From Saprospiraceae bacterium (lineage in GTDB: Bacteria > Bacteroidota > Bacteroidia > Chitinophagales > Saprospiraceae), in NCBI GenBank assembly GCA_016712145.1, contig JADJRO010000001.1:1853501-1917500 (forward strand): a DNA stretch of 64,000 nucleotides, given 5' to 3'. The notes below the pieces were generated by a model. The model saw only the letters and a program-made list of their open reading frames with translations, did no database searches and was not told the origin of the DNA. Each line of letters starts with the position of its first letter. The first letter of the stretch is position 1. Positions 36,085 to 44,887 of this stretch are shown piece by piece. A program made the position numbers and the translations under genes.

Positions 36085-37506
36085 TTAAAGTTTTATTGGT
36101 TTTCCGGCATAATAATCCAGAACCTTTTGTTTAAAAACCAGATCATATTTTGCAATGACCAGGGTGCTTTGTGCATTTTGCAAATTTGTTTGACTCAAAT
36201 TTAATTCAAATACATTTGCAAGTCCCAGCTCAAATCGCTTTTGCGTTTTGTCAGCGGAATAGCTCGTTGCATCCAGAGCGCGTTTGGATGCTTCAAACTC
36301 TTTTTTAGCTGCTCGGACATTGGCAATCGCCTGGTATACATCTTGATTTAATTTTTCTTTTTGCAATTCAGCTTGCAGCTCAGACGACTTAGTAGCCAAT
36401 GCTGCTTTTTGTACCCTCGTTTTTGTACTTCGCTGATTATAAATTGGGATATTCAAATTTAATCCGACTCCATATCCCAAAAATTGATCGTATTGATCTT
36501 TAAATGGAATGACCTCGGTTGATTTAACTGTTGGATAATCTTGTTCGAATAATACAGATTTTCCATCTATGTAAATCCCTGGAACTAAAATTCTGGAAGT
36601 ACTGTAATCTAAGGGTCTAATGGCAGCATCTGAAAAACGGGAACCAATACTTGCATTTAAAAAAAGCGAAGGATAATACAAAGCCTTTGCAATCTTTTCG
36701 CCCATTCTGGCTGCCTCCAATCGTTTATAGGCAGCTTGCAAGCCTGATTGGGATTGCGCAGCTGTTTCGGATAGGGACTCGAAAGTATAATTTTCAAGTT
36801 GAACGCCATTCAATTGCTCTTCAGTAAGACGTTCTAAAAGCAATTTCTTTGAAGGATCCAATCGCATCGCTTGCTTTAAAGTCAACCAAGCGATATCCAA
36901 TCCATTTTCTGCACTGACTTGTGTTTGTTCCATTCTGGCCAATTGCGATTTAATTTCAATGGCATCCGCTTCCGGTTTAACACCCGACTGGATCATTTTT
37001 TCCATTTGGATTAATTGCAGTTTAACATTCTCAGTGTTTTTTTCCGCCATTTCCAATCGCTCCTCATTCAATAATACATTTAAATAATAGGTCGCAATGG
37101 TCAAAGCAAGATCATTGGTTGCTTGCTGGTATTCTTTGGTGCTTGCATCCAGGCTCAGTTTACTTTGTTTTATCGAATTGCGAATCAATGCGCCTTGAAA
37201 TAAAGTCACACCGGAGGCCAATGTATAATTGGCAGAAATAATATTTTCGGTTGTAAAACTGTTGCTGGTTGGATCTATGTTTCGACCAAAGCTGATCCCT
37301 CCATTGATACTTCCATTTAAATCCGGTATTTGCTTGTGTTTATTTTCTTTTACAGTCAAAGCCGCTTCATCGACTGAAATTTTGCTTTGTTGCAAGCCTA
37401 CATTGTTTTTTAATGCATGTTCAACACAGCTGGCGAGATTCCATTGTTCCTGAGCTTGAAGTCCCTGAAACAGAAAACTAAATAAGATTAAATAGGTATA
37501 GCGCAT
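36085..37506 (-). CDS. TolC family outer-membrane efflux protein
   Basis: 473 residues with a signal peptide (MRYTYLILFSFLFQGLQA). There are two long coiled-coil repeats (about 130-230 and 375-470, with 'ALAIATYYLNVLLNEERLEM'-like heptads), giving the duplicated TolC fold. It forms the outer-membrane duct for the adaptor encoded immediately downstream. Upstream, a 109-bp gap separates it from the DUF5103 gene. Confidence 0.92.
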   Translation of the reverse strand: MRYTYLILFSFLFQGLQAQEQWNLASCVEHALKNNVGLQQSKISVDEAALTVKENKHKQIPDLNGSINGGISFGRNIDPTSNSFTTENIISANYTLASGVTLFQGALIRNSIKQSKLSLDASTKEYQQATNDLALTIATYYLNVLLNEERLEMAEKNTENVKLQLIQMEKMIQSGVKPEADAIEIKSQLARMEQTQVSAENGLDIAWLTLKQAMRLDPSKKLLLERLTEEQLNGVQLENYTFESLSETAAQSQSGLQAAYKRLEAARMGEKIAKALYYPSLFLNASIGSRFSDAAIRPLDYSTSRILVPGIYIDGKSVLFEQDYPTVKSTEVIPFKDQYDQFLGYGVGLNLNIPIYNQRSTKTRVQKAALATKSSELQAELQKEKLNQDVYQAIANVRAAKKEFEASKRALDATSYSADKTQKRFELGLANVFELNLSQTNLQNAQSTLVIAKYDLVFKQKVLDYYAGKPIKL

Positions 37507-37615
37507 TTATATAAAATGATAGCAAAATTAAAGGAGTTTACAAGCATTCGTCCATAGAATCGAGTAATTAACGAATATTTCGGACGAAAAACCAGCTTTT
37601 AAGGATGGACCGCCC

Positions 37616-38878
37616 TTATCGATTGGAATTAAATTCCCCAATAAACAACAATCGATCATAGCGGCTGCCTAAGACTTTATAATAAACCAACACATAATAG
37701 TCGTTTTCAGTTTCGTACCAATCGCCTTCCAGTGGACCGGTATCAGGTTTACCCTTGTCATCTTCCAGGGCATACATAAAATTATAATAGCCCATTTTCA
37801 ACCAGATATAAGCAAAATAAGCCTTGCGACTGGGATCGTACTCCATTTTAAATTCCGGTTTTAATTGCCAATCCGACAAACCACCATAAACATAGACGGG
37901 CTCATCAAAAGGAATCGTCCTATTTAATGTAAAATGAGCTTTAAAATAATCAGAAGTGACTTCTGCCTGATCCTGATCCCTGTTTAAAATTAAAAACCGT
38001 CCGTTGATATCATCATCCGATAAATATAATTTTTGCGCTCTGACCTCATCGGTCTTTAACCAACAATGATACACCTGGTCAATTTCGTCCCAAAATAAAA
38101 TATCCTGGGTAGTGGATTGAATTGTACGAATGTCTTTGTGTCTAAATTCCTTTTTGCCCGAAAATAAAATATCATCCGGTTTATTAAAATAAAATAAATC
38201 ACCCAATACGCTGTTTGGTTTATTCCGCACCAGGCGTGTATTGGGATCACCATTTTGGAATATTTGAACCTGCAATTCCTGCTCGTTATTTTGAATGGCC
38301 AATTTATTCGTATTGATCGCAAGTTCCAATGCCTGATGGGTTCTGTAAATTTCTGCATTAACAGGATCTTTCACTTTCAAGCTCACCAGAACTTTATTTT
38401 CAGAAATAAAAAAACGCCGTGTGAATAAAACATTTTTAAAACGATCTGATACACAGATTAAATAATTTCCACTGACCAAAAATCCATCACTGGGCACACG
38501 CAAGGTATAATGGATATACGGAATGATGGTCTTTCTGGAGGAAGCGTATTCTGTAATTCGTTGCTCTTGAAAATCTTTGTAGTATTCTTCAGGTCGCAAA
38601 TCTGTTGGCAGCCAATTTTGATCAAAATGAAAGAAAGAATAATACAATTCACTGGGAGATCCTTCCAGCATATCAAAAGTTAACTGCAAATGCTCCTTGA
38701 CATTCAGAACAAGAAAAGGCATTAATTCTTCTTCCGGCTTATATCTGTAAAATTGAATGGTCTTTACCCGATTGTCATAAACGGTATCCTGCGGACTCAA
38801 ATCAAATTCTGTTTGCTGTGAATTTCCAATCAGACTACAAACCAATAAGCAACCAAGGATCAGGGTAAAACGCATCAA
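37616..38878 (-). CDS. DUF5103 protein (T9SS plug-type domain)
   Basis: 420 residues. A signal peptide (MMRFTLILGCLLVCSLIGNS) precedes a beta-rich protein with the family words 'LSPQDTVYDNRVKTIQFYRY', 'YYSFFHFDQNWLPTDLRPEE', and 'ENDYYVLVYYKVLGSRYDRL'. The family was formerly DUF5103 and is now associated with the T9SS plug protein that closes the SprA translocon. Whether this copy acts there is inference from family. The gene stands alone between TolC and the divergent bacilliredoxin. Confidence 0.85.
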   Translation of the reverse strand: MMRFTLILGCLLVCSLIGNSQQTEFDLSPQDTVYDNRVKTIQFYRYKPEEELMPFLVLNVKEHLQLTFDMLEGSPSELYYSFFHFDQNWLPTDLRPEEYYKDFQEQRITEYASSRKTIIPYIHYTLRVPSDGFLVSGNYLICVSDRFKNVLFTRRFFISENKVLVSLKVKDPVNAEIYRTHQALELAINTNKLAIQNNEQELQVQIFQNGDPNTRLVRNKPNSVLGDLFYFNKPDDILFSGKKEFRHKDIRTIQSTTQDILFWDEIDQVYHCWLKTDEVRAQKLYLSDDDINGRFLILNRDQDQAEVTSDYFKAHFTLNRTIPFDEPVYVYGGLSDWQLKPEFKMEYDPSRKAYFAYIWLKMGYYNFMYALEDDKGKPDTGPLEGDWYETENDYYVLVYYKVLGSRYDRLLFIGEFNSNR

Positions 38879-39065
38879 TTCAATTTATTATGGGACAACA
38901 GACGATCGAAATTCATTAGAAAATTAAACGACAAAAACTGCAATTCTGGTATTTTTTTTAGGACTCCATGGCTTCAAATTGTCCCATTTAGAGCAGAAAT
39001 AATGGATCAAAAATAGAACAAAGCAGCCCATTTTAACGTTTAAAGCTATCTGAATAAAACAATTT

Positions 39066-39485
39066 ATGATGTATCCACCAGAATTAACCATCCCAATGAC
39101 CCGAGAGCTGATTGAATCCGGCTTTAATTCCCTAGAAAGTGCTGAAGCTGTGGACCAGGCCTTTAAGGAACAAAAAGGAACCACTTTGTTGGTTGTCAAT
39201 TCAGTATGTGGTTGTGCAGCCGCTTATGCCCGTCCGGGTGTACGCATTGCCCTTAACAATGAAAATAAACCAGACCAGTTGGTGACCGTTTTTGCGGGTG
39301 TGGACCGGGAAGCCGTTGCTAAAGCCAGAGAATACTTGTTGCCTTATCCTCCTTCTTCTCCATCCATTGCCCTGTTTAAAGATGGCCAACTGGTGCACAT
39401 GTTAGAAAGACATCAGATAGAGGGTCGCTCTGCACAAATGATTGCCGATAACCTCAGTGCTGCATTTTCTCAATATTGCAATTAA
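39066..39485 (+). CDS. Bacilliredoxin (BrxA/BrxB, YphP-like)
   Basis: 139 residues, thioredoxin fold. The hallmark is a CGC motif (C48-G-C50) in 'LLVVNSVCGCAAAYARPGVR' instead of CxxC. Bacilliredoxins remove bacillithiol from oxidised proteins; in Bacteroidota the thiol cofactor is presumed bacillithiol. 'VTVFAGVDREAVAKAREYL' and 'PSIALFKDGQLVHMLERH' also fit. The following small gene starts 6 bp after the stop. Confidence 0.95.
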   Translation: MMYPPELTIPMTRELIESGFNSLESAEAVDQAFKEQKGTTLLVVNSVCGCAAAYARPGVRIALNNENKPDQLVTVFAGVDREAVAKAREYLLPYPPSSPSIALFKDGQLVHMLERHQIEGRSAQMIADNLSAAFSQYCN

Positions 39486-39491
39486 TATACC

Positions 39492-40088
39492 ATGCGTTTT
39501 ATACTCCCATTTCTTTTAGCCAGCATTTTTGTTGGTCATTTAGTTGCGAATACGAATTTTCAAGATTCTTCTTATGCTATAAAAATAAAATACAGCAAGA
39601 AAGATCTTAAAAAAGAAATGCAGGATGTAAAAAACCTGGATAAACAGATCAAGGAATGGAATAAGGCCATTAAATCCAACAATCCGGATTATATGAATTC
39701 GCTGTTTAGTAAAACATTGGTAAGCATTCAAAAAGAACACAGCGAATTAAGCAACCGGGTTTCATCCAGAAGCAAAGCCCTGATGCCACCAACAACAGTG
39801 AGTTCAGAAGACCAACCTAAAGTTTATAACCCCGAATTGAAAGATCAGATCAACCGGGTCAATAAAGCCGATATCATGGCTAAAAAAGTAGAATCTGAAT
39901 ATTTAAGCAATTACATTACGGTTGTTAAGAATGAAAAAAACATCCTCACAAAATTGGCATCTATTGCCAGTTTTGATGAAGACACCAAACCTGAAATTTA
40001 TCCGCAAATTGCCGCAGATTTTATAGCTTTCAAATCAGAAATGAAAGCGGAAATTGAATTGATGAAAAAGGAGACGGGGAAGAAATAA
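39492..40088 (+). CDS. Secreted coiled-coil protein of unknown function
   Basis: 198 residues. A signal peptide (MRFILPFLLASIFVGHLVANT) is followed by a Lys/Glu-rich, largely helical body with heptad-like spacing at about 32-80 and 115-150. No family is recognised. It follows the bacilliredoxin gene by 6 bp and is probably co-transcribed. A periplasmic or surface location is inferred from the signal. Confidence 0.75.
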   Translation: MRFILPFLLASIFVGHLVANTNFQDSSYAIKIKYSKKDLKKEMQDVKNLDKQIKEWNKAIKSNNPDYMNSLFSKTLVSIQKEHSELSNRVSSRSKALMPPTTVSSEDQPKVYNPELKDQINRVNKADIMAKKVESEYLSNYITVVKNEKNILTKLASIASFDEDTKPEIYPQIAADFIAFKSEMKAEIELMKKETGKK

Positions 40089-40152
40089 AAAGATGTTCTT
40101 TCAATTAGCAAAAGGAAATACCATTTAACATTTTGATTCTAACTTTATTTGT

Positions 40153-41418
40153 CTATTTGGGTAATTTAATAGACATTATAAAATAACTATCATTAGAAAT
40201 AATTGCTTCATTTTCTTTATCTATTACAATGCCTCCTGAGATAAACCCTGCATTTGAATTGATTTTTTCATTTGGAGAACTGTACACCCAATCGGTATGC
40301 CCATCGGATGCCCTGATTCCCCAGATTTTTGAACTTCCGGCAAAATAAATTCTGCCTTTAAAATATTCCATATTATATGGACTTGCTCCTCCTGTATTTA
40401 GGTTTTCCCAGATTGTTTGACCAGTCAATAAATCCAAAGCGCGGATATCTTCCTGTTCACTTTTAGTAATTAACATGCCTTCTGCAATAATTGCATTGCA
40501 GATTGAAAAACTCAGATTGTAACCATTGTTATAAAAATTACGTTTCCAGATTTCCTTCTTTTGCAATAAATCTATGCAATGAAAAGACCTTTGTCCCTGC
40601 ACGTAGGCTTTATTTTCATGAATTAAAATTGGATTTGTTGAACATTGACCTTCATCCACATAATCTTCAATGGTCCATTCAAGTTCGTCTTTTTTTAAAT
40701 TATAAACAATAAACCGCTCGCGTGCTTGATGATTACTAAAATTATAAAATCCCAATGAAAAAACTAAACATGAATCTAGTTGAGGATTAATCCATAAAGA
40801 GGGCGGCTCCAAAAATGGTTCAAATTTATCCTCCTTCGTGGCTTTAAAAACTGTATCCCATTGTGTAAGTTGGTCTAAATTGATTCTTACCATATATTCA
40901 TCTGCACCATTCTGATAAGAAGTGAATGTATGATATAAACAATTTCCATTAATTCTGCTTCTTGGAGAACCCGCATTGTCTTGACCTATGTTGATTTTTT
41001 TATGGAGCAGACCGCTTTCTAAATTCATTAGAATAATATTGTGAGCTTCTGTGGTGACCCATAAATTTTCTCTAAGTCCAGTATTGTTTCTACCACCTCC
41101 TCCAGCTAGTCTTCCATCCGGATCAATCCACCTCCATAATTCTTTACCATCCGCAATATTTCTACAAACAATTGGGCGCACTGGTAAATAAAATTCTGAA
41201 ATGTAAATTAACTTACCTTGACTAATTACCATCCCAGACTCAATAAAATCGGAAGCAGAATCTGGATGAATGGAAACCTGCCAATTTAAACTTGGATCTA
41301 ATTTAAAAGTATCTTTTCCCGGACAAGAAATACATGGTCCAGGAGGTATGGGTGGCTCTTGTAATTCGCAACCTGCAAAAATCCCTAATACAATAAATAA
41401 GATTATAAATTTGCTCAT
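40153..41418 (-). CDS. PQQ-like beta-propeller lipoprotein
   Basis: 421 residues. The start MSKFIILFIVLGIFAGCELQ has a lipobox Cys near residue 17, followed by a Pro/Cys-rich linker ('PPIPPGPCISCPGKD'). The propeller repeats include 'DGKELWRWIDPDG', 'KKEIWKRNFYNNG', 'LTGQTIWENLNTGG' and 'SDGHTDWVYSSPNE', typical of PQQ/BamB-like blades. It is not clearly an enzyme, and may bind proteins or sugars at the surface. The region is AT-rich like its neighbours. Confidence 0.82.
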   Translation of the reverse strand: MSKFIILFIVLGIFAGCELQEPPIPPGPCISCPGKDTFKLDPSLNWQVSIHPDSASDFIESGMVISQGKLIYISEFYLPVRPIVCRNIADGKELWRWIDPDGRLAGGGGRNNTGLRENLWVTTEAHNIILMNLESGLLHKKINIGQDNAGSPRSRINGNCLYHTFTSYQNGADEYMVRINLDQLTQWDTVFKATKEDKFEPFLEPPSLWINPQLDSCLVFSLGFYNFSNHQARERFIVYNLKKDELEWTIEDYVDEGQCSTNPILIHENKAYVQGQRSFHCIDLLQKKEIWKRNFYNNGYNLSFSICNAIIAEGMLITKSEQEDIRALDLLTGQTIWENLNTGGASPYNMEYFKGRIYFAGSSKIWGIRASDGHTDWVYSSPNEKINSNAGFISGGIVIDKENEAIISNDSYFIMSIKLPK

Positions 41419-41468
41419 AAAATATATGCATTTAACAAAATTAAAATAATTTCTATAATCTTTTAAAA

Positions 41469-43064
41469 TTACTTTGGAGCGGTCTTAAAAAACTTGTCAA
41501 ATTCTCCATTATACAATAACTTTAATTTTGCCGCGGTATTATGGTCATTCCGCATTTGCATATGAGAAGATTTGTCCATTAATCGGGTTGGACCATTTGT
41601 AATACCTCCTGGAAGGTTAGATGCGGATTCGGCTAAAACGACTCCATCGGAATCCTTCTCGACACGATTGTAAGTAGATTCTGTAACTGTCCCGCATATC
41701 CAAGGATATCCAGGTGTAATGCATTGTGACGGATTAGAAATAGCAGTTTTGGATTCTTCATTTGTATTTTTATTTAGACAAAGACAAAATAACTGTTGTG
41801 TTCTTACAAACTCCAATGCTCCAATAATTTTTTTATATTCATCATCCAAGCGAGATAGAACTTCTACACCCTTTTGAAATTCTTGGCGATTTCTTAAAAA
41901 ATAATCTCTAAATGTTCTAATTCGTTTACAATCATAACTTGGGTATCTGAAAAATGTATGACAGTTCCCATCTTTATATAATTTATCCCAATAAAGATAC
42001 TTCGCATTATGCTCTTCTACTTTTGCAACATACTTCAAGTAATTATCATTAAATTTATCGACTACATCCTGATCAGGGTCTGCCATAAAATAATCTGATT
42101 GCCCGACTGGTATATTAAAATATTTTAATGTCCTAAACATTAATCCATCCTTTTGTTCAACTCCATAAAAAGCTACTTTTGGAATTTCAGCTAATTCCTG
42201 ATCTTCACATCCATTAATTGATTGTAATTGAGCTGCCCCAACTTTATAACTTTCCGTTATAAAAGGAGTCTGTTGAGCAGTTAAATATGGTAAAATATCC
42301 TGGGTTAAACTTTCACAAATTTTTGGAACTAAATCCTTTATATACTCATAAATATTTATATTTATTCTGAATATCCAAATTTTAAAGGAAAGGATACTAT
42401 TTTCACTGATTGGACCCGCTGATAAATTTTTACATAGATCATCTGCTAAATCAAAAAATTGAGCTTGATTATTAAGTAATCTGGCCCCTTGATGTGGGGA
42501 TCCAAAAGTTACGAGACCTCCATAAGCCAAATCCTCTTTACTTTTATTACCTAAGCATAAGTCCAAATGCATAGTTGCTCTGCCTACAACTCCGCCTTGA
42601 CTGTGGCAAACCATAAAATTCCTTGTTGGGTCTTCACCCAATGCCAATTGTTGAGCTCTTCTGGTTTCCATCCATTGATCTCTTACATATGCGCCTGCTT
42701 CAAATAATGTACCTCCATTCTGTATATCGGCATAATCTGCAAGATCTCCCTTCATTTTTCTTGGATCTAATAAGGGACTCACAAAATCAGAAGAGGCCGT
42801 TTTGGCTCTTGCCCATGTGCCTAAATCACCATTAAGTCCATGAATCCAAAATACCCACCGTTCGTCATCAGTAGTGGGATCATTCTCAGTTGCTGGAGTT
42901 CCATTATTATATAAGTTTGGCACAAATGACTGGTTTGAACTAGAGCCAATTCCAACATTATTGTTAAAAGTATTGCTCCCTTGTGTAGATTGACTAAACA
43001 AGAAATTGTTATTAAATAAATTTATTGCAAAATAAAATAGAATGAAATTTCTCATGATACTCAT
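41469..43064 (-). CDS. Secreted alpha/beta hydrolase (PGAP1/lipase-like)
   Basis: 531 residues. A signal peptide (about 1-25) and an Asn/Ser-rich stretch precede the hydrolase core: oxyanion region 'WVFWIHGLNGDLGTWA' (70-85) and nucleophile Ser155 in 'MVCHSQGGVVGRA'. The late 'SSHMQMRND' near residue 505 may supply the His. A Cys-rich loop occurs around 440-465. The likely activity is esterase or lipase; the substrate is unknown. Its start overlaps the stop of the T9SS protein at 43061 as ATGA, so the two are translationally coupled. It lacks its own sorting tail. Confidence 0.8.
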   Translation of the reverse strand: MSIMRNFILFYFAINLFNNNFLFSQSTQGSNTFNNNVGIGSSSNQSFVPNLYNNGTPATENDPTTDDERWVFWIHGLNGDLGTWARAKTASSDFVSPLLDPRKMKGDLADYADIQNGGTLFEAGAYVRDQWMETRRAQQLALGEDPTRNFMVCHSQGGVVGRATMHLDLCLGNKSKEDLAYGGLVTFGSPHQGARLLNNQAQFFDLADDLCKNLSAGPISENSILSFKIWIFRININIYEYIKDLVPKICESLTQDILPYLTAQQTPFITESYKVGAAQLQSINGCEDQELAEIPKVAFYGVEQKDGLMFRTLKYFNIPVGQSDYFMADPDQDVVDKFNDNYLKYVAKVEEHNAKYLYWDKLYKDGNCHTFFRYPSYDCKRIRTFRDYFLRNRQEFQKGVEVLSRLDDEYKKIIGALEFVRTQQLFCLCLNKNTNEESKTAISNPSQCITPGYPWICGTVTESTYNRVEKDSDGVVLAESASNLPGGITNGPTRLMDKSSHMQMRNDHNTAAKLKLLYNGEFDKFFKTAPK

Positions 43065-44224
43065 AATTTAATAAATTTACTATTGAACTGATTCATTGTA
43101 TTTTTATACTCAATGAAGTAAATACCCTCTGGATAATTTTGAATGTTGATTTTAATAGAATTAATGAAATTCAATTTACTTTCAGAATAAAATAGTTTGC
43201 CCTCTGAATTACTAATTTTTAAATCACCTACATCTATTAAATTGGCTATTTGTGGTAACTGTATCCAAATAAAATCATTCGATGGATTTGGGTACACAAA
43301 TATTTTTGAAACTGGAAATATTTCATTATCTGAAAATCTTTGAATATTTAAATTTGAAGGAATTTCTTGTTTAATTTCTTTAGATTTATCTTTTCCTAAC
43401 AACTGCATGGGACTTCCTAAGCTTAGCCCATTTATTTTATAGTTTGAAATTTCTGAACGCTCAGCCTTTCTAAGTATACCACCATAATCTAATTGGATGT
43501 AACTGAAATTTATTTTTTGATAAGGAATATATAAACCATTCTCAAGCTTCATTTTTCTTTCAAAAAAGATATTGTCAAGACTATCATTGATATAATATCT
43601 GGTTTCTTCCGTTTGATTTATTGGATCAAAAACATACTCAATCGAATCATTGGACACTATATACCGATTGCTATCCAATTCCAATAAATTATAACCTTCC
43701 AACATATACCCATTGGAAATTACCGTTTGATACGAAGGAATTGAGTCTTCTTTTCCAAAACCATTTAAATCAAACAGCTCATCATCAAACACATTAGTAA
43801 TACCATTTTCATTTAAAGATGTATAGATTAGTACATCATTAGTATCGTATAAAAAAGTGCCCAATTTATTAGAAATACTCTTGAATACTTTTGTTGACCA
43901 ATTATCAGGATTAAATGCCGGTTCGTAATACTGATTTATAACCGTCATTGATGAGTCAAGTTCAATTCTAATTGTCACTTTTTTATACTGCAAAAAATTC
44001 CTTACTCTTGTTACATCGAGGTTCTCAAATGAATCAAGAATTGTATTGTTTGAAATTGCAAAATCCGTTGTTATTAATTCATCATACTCAACCTGTTTAA
44101 TATATGGAATATCCGGAGTACTAATCCTGCTTATAAATGAGCATAACAAAACCGCTATAGGCCCTATCAAAAGTATCAACATTAAAGAGAACAATCTTTT
44201 TAGTTTTAGAATTTTTAAGTGCAT
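43061..44224 (-). CDS. Secreted protein with T9SS type A tail, partner of the lipase-like gene
   Basis: 387 residues from ATG 44224 (MHLKILKLKRLFSLMLILLI); the frame opens at 44260. An N-terminal membrane or signal segment is followed by about 290 beta-rich residues of no recognised family, rich in Asn, Ser and Asp. The sorting domain runs from 'IFVYPNPSNDFIWIQLP' to the terminal 'FNSKFIKL'. It is encoded first in a two-gene unit with the hydrolase. Codon use is strongly AT-biased. It could be a surface anchor or cofactor for the hydrolase, which has no tail; this is inference. Confidence 0.75.
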   Translation of the reverse strand: MHLKILKLKRLFSLMLILLIGPIAVLLCSFISRISTPDIPYIKQVEYDELITTDFAISNNTILDSFENLDVTRVRNFLQYKKVTIRIELDSSMTVINQYYEPAFNPDNWSTKVFKSISNKLGTFLYDTNDVLIYTSLNENGITNVFDDELFDLNGFGKEDSIPSYQTVISNGYMLEGYNLLELDSNRYIVSNDSIEYVFDPINQTEETRYYINDSLDNIFFERKMKLENGLYIPYQKINFSYIQLDYGGILRKAERSEISNYKINGLSLGSPMQLLGKDKSKEIKQEIPSNLNIQRFSDNEIFPVSKIFVYPNPSNDFIWIQLPQIANLIDVGDLKISNSEGKLFYSESKLNFINSIKINIQNYPEGIYFIEYKNTMNQFNSKFIKL

Positions 44225-44260
44225 AATATCTAATTTATAGTTAATAATATTGCTCAACAA

Positions 44261-44887
44261 AGACAGAATATCATGAACACCATTTTTAAATACAAATTCA
44301 TTTAGAATTCAATGGCTATTCTATTTATCAATTCAATAATTTAAAATTGATATTCAATAAATTAAAATTTCGACAAAGGCATTAATGGTTATTCCTAAGA
44401 ATAATCATTCATAAATTCCGTCAATTATCAATTGACTTTATATATATATTGTTATTGTTTTACTAAGACAAATATAATAACAAAAAAAAAAAAAAAAAAC
44501 GAATATTTGTTATGATTTATTTTCAAACTTTAACATATTAATATTTATATAATATCTATTTAACTAAATAATTGATTTTTACATATTATATAAAATAATA
44601 TGTACTGATTTTGAATTTAGAATAGCTAATTGGATTTGTTCAATTGGGCCTATCATTCATCAAGCCTTGAAAAAATTGCTTACTTAAACCTATTTACTAC
44701 CTAGACGTCTAGAAAAAACAATGACGGCATTTAAATTTTAACCATTTATCTAATACAAAAATCCATAATAGAAAACGCTATAGCGCCCTGAAATCTCATT
44801 AGATAAGTTAAATTCAACTGCGATCATCAAATTAATTTTAATCATAATATGTTTTTATCTTTACCCTTTATCAGAAAATAGCATCCT
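44261..44887. other. 627-bp AT-rich gap without a recognisable gene
   Basis: The gap contains an uninterrupted A-run (about 44482-44500) and low-complexity AT tracts. Only near the parE start does a TATCTTTA (close to TAnnTTTG) occur, at about 44863. No ORF, tRNA or stem-loop of note was seen. It may carry the divergent promoters of the T9SS gene and parE. Confidence 0.5.

Noticed and set aside
44482..44500. Long A-run as evidence of a mobile element or end of a transcript
   Set aside because: A lone homopolymer in an AT-rich gap without target duplications or flanking repeats is not enough.
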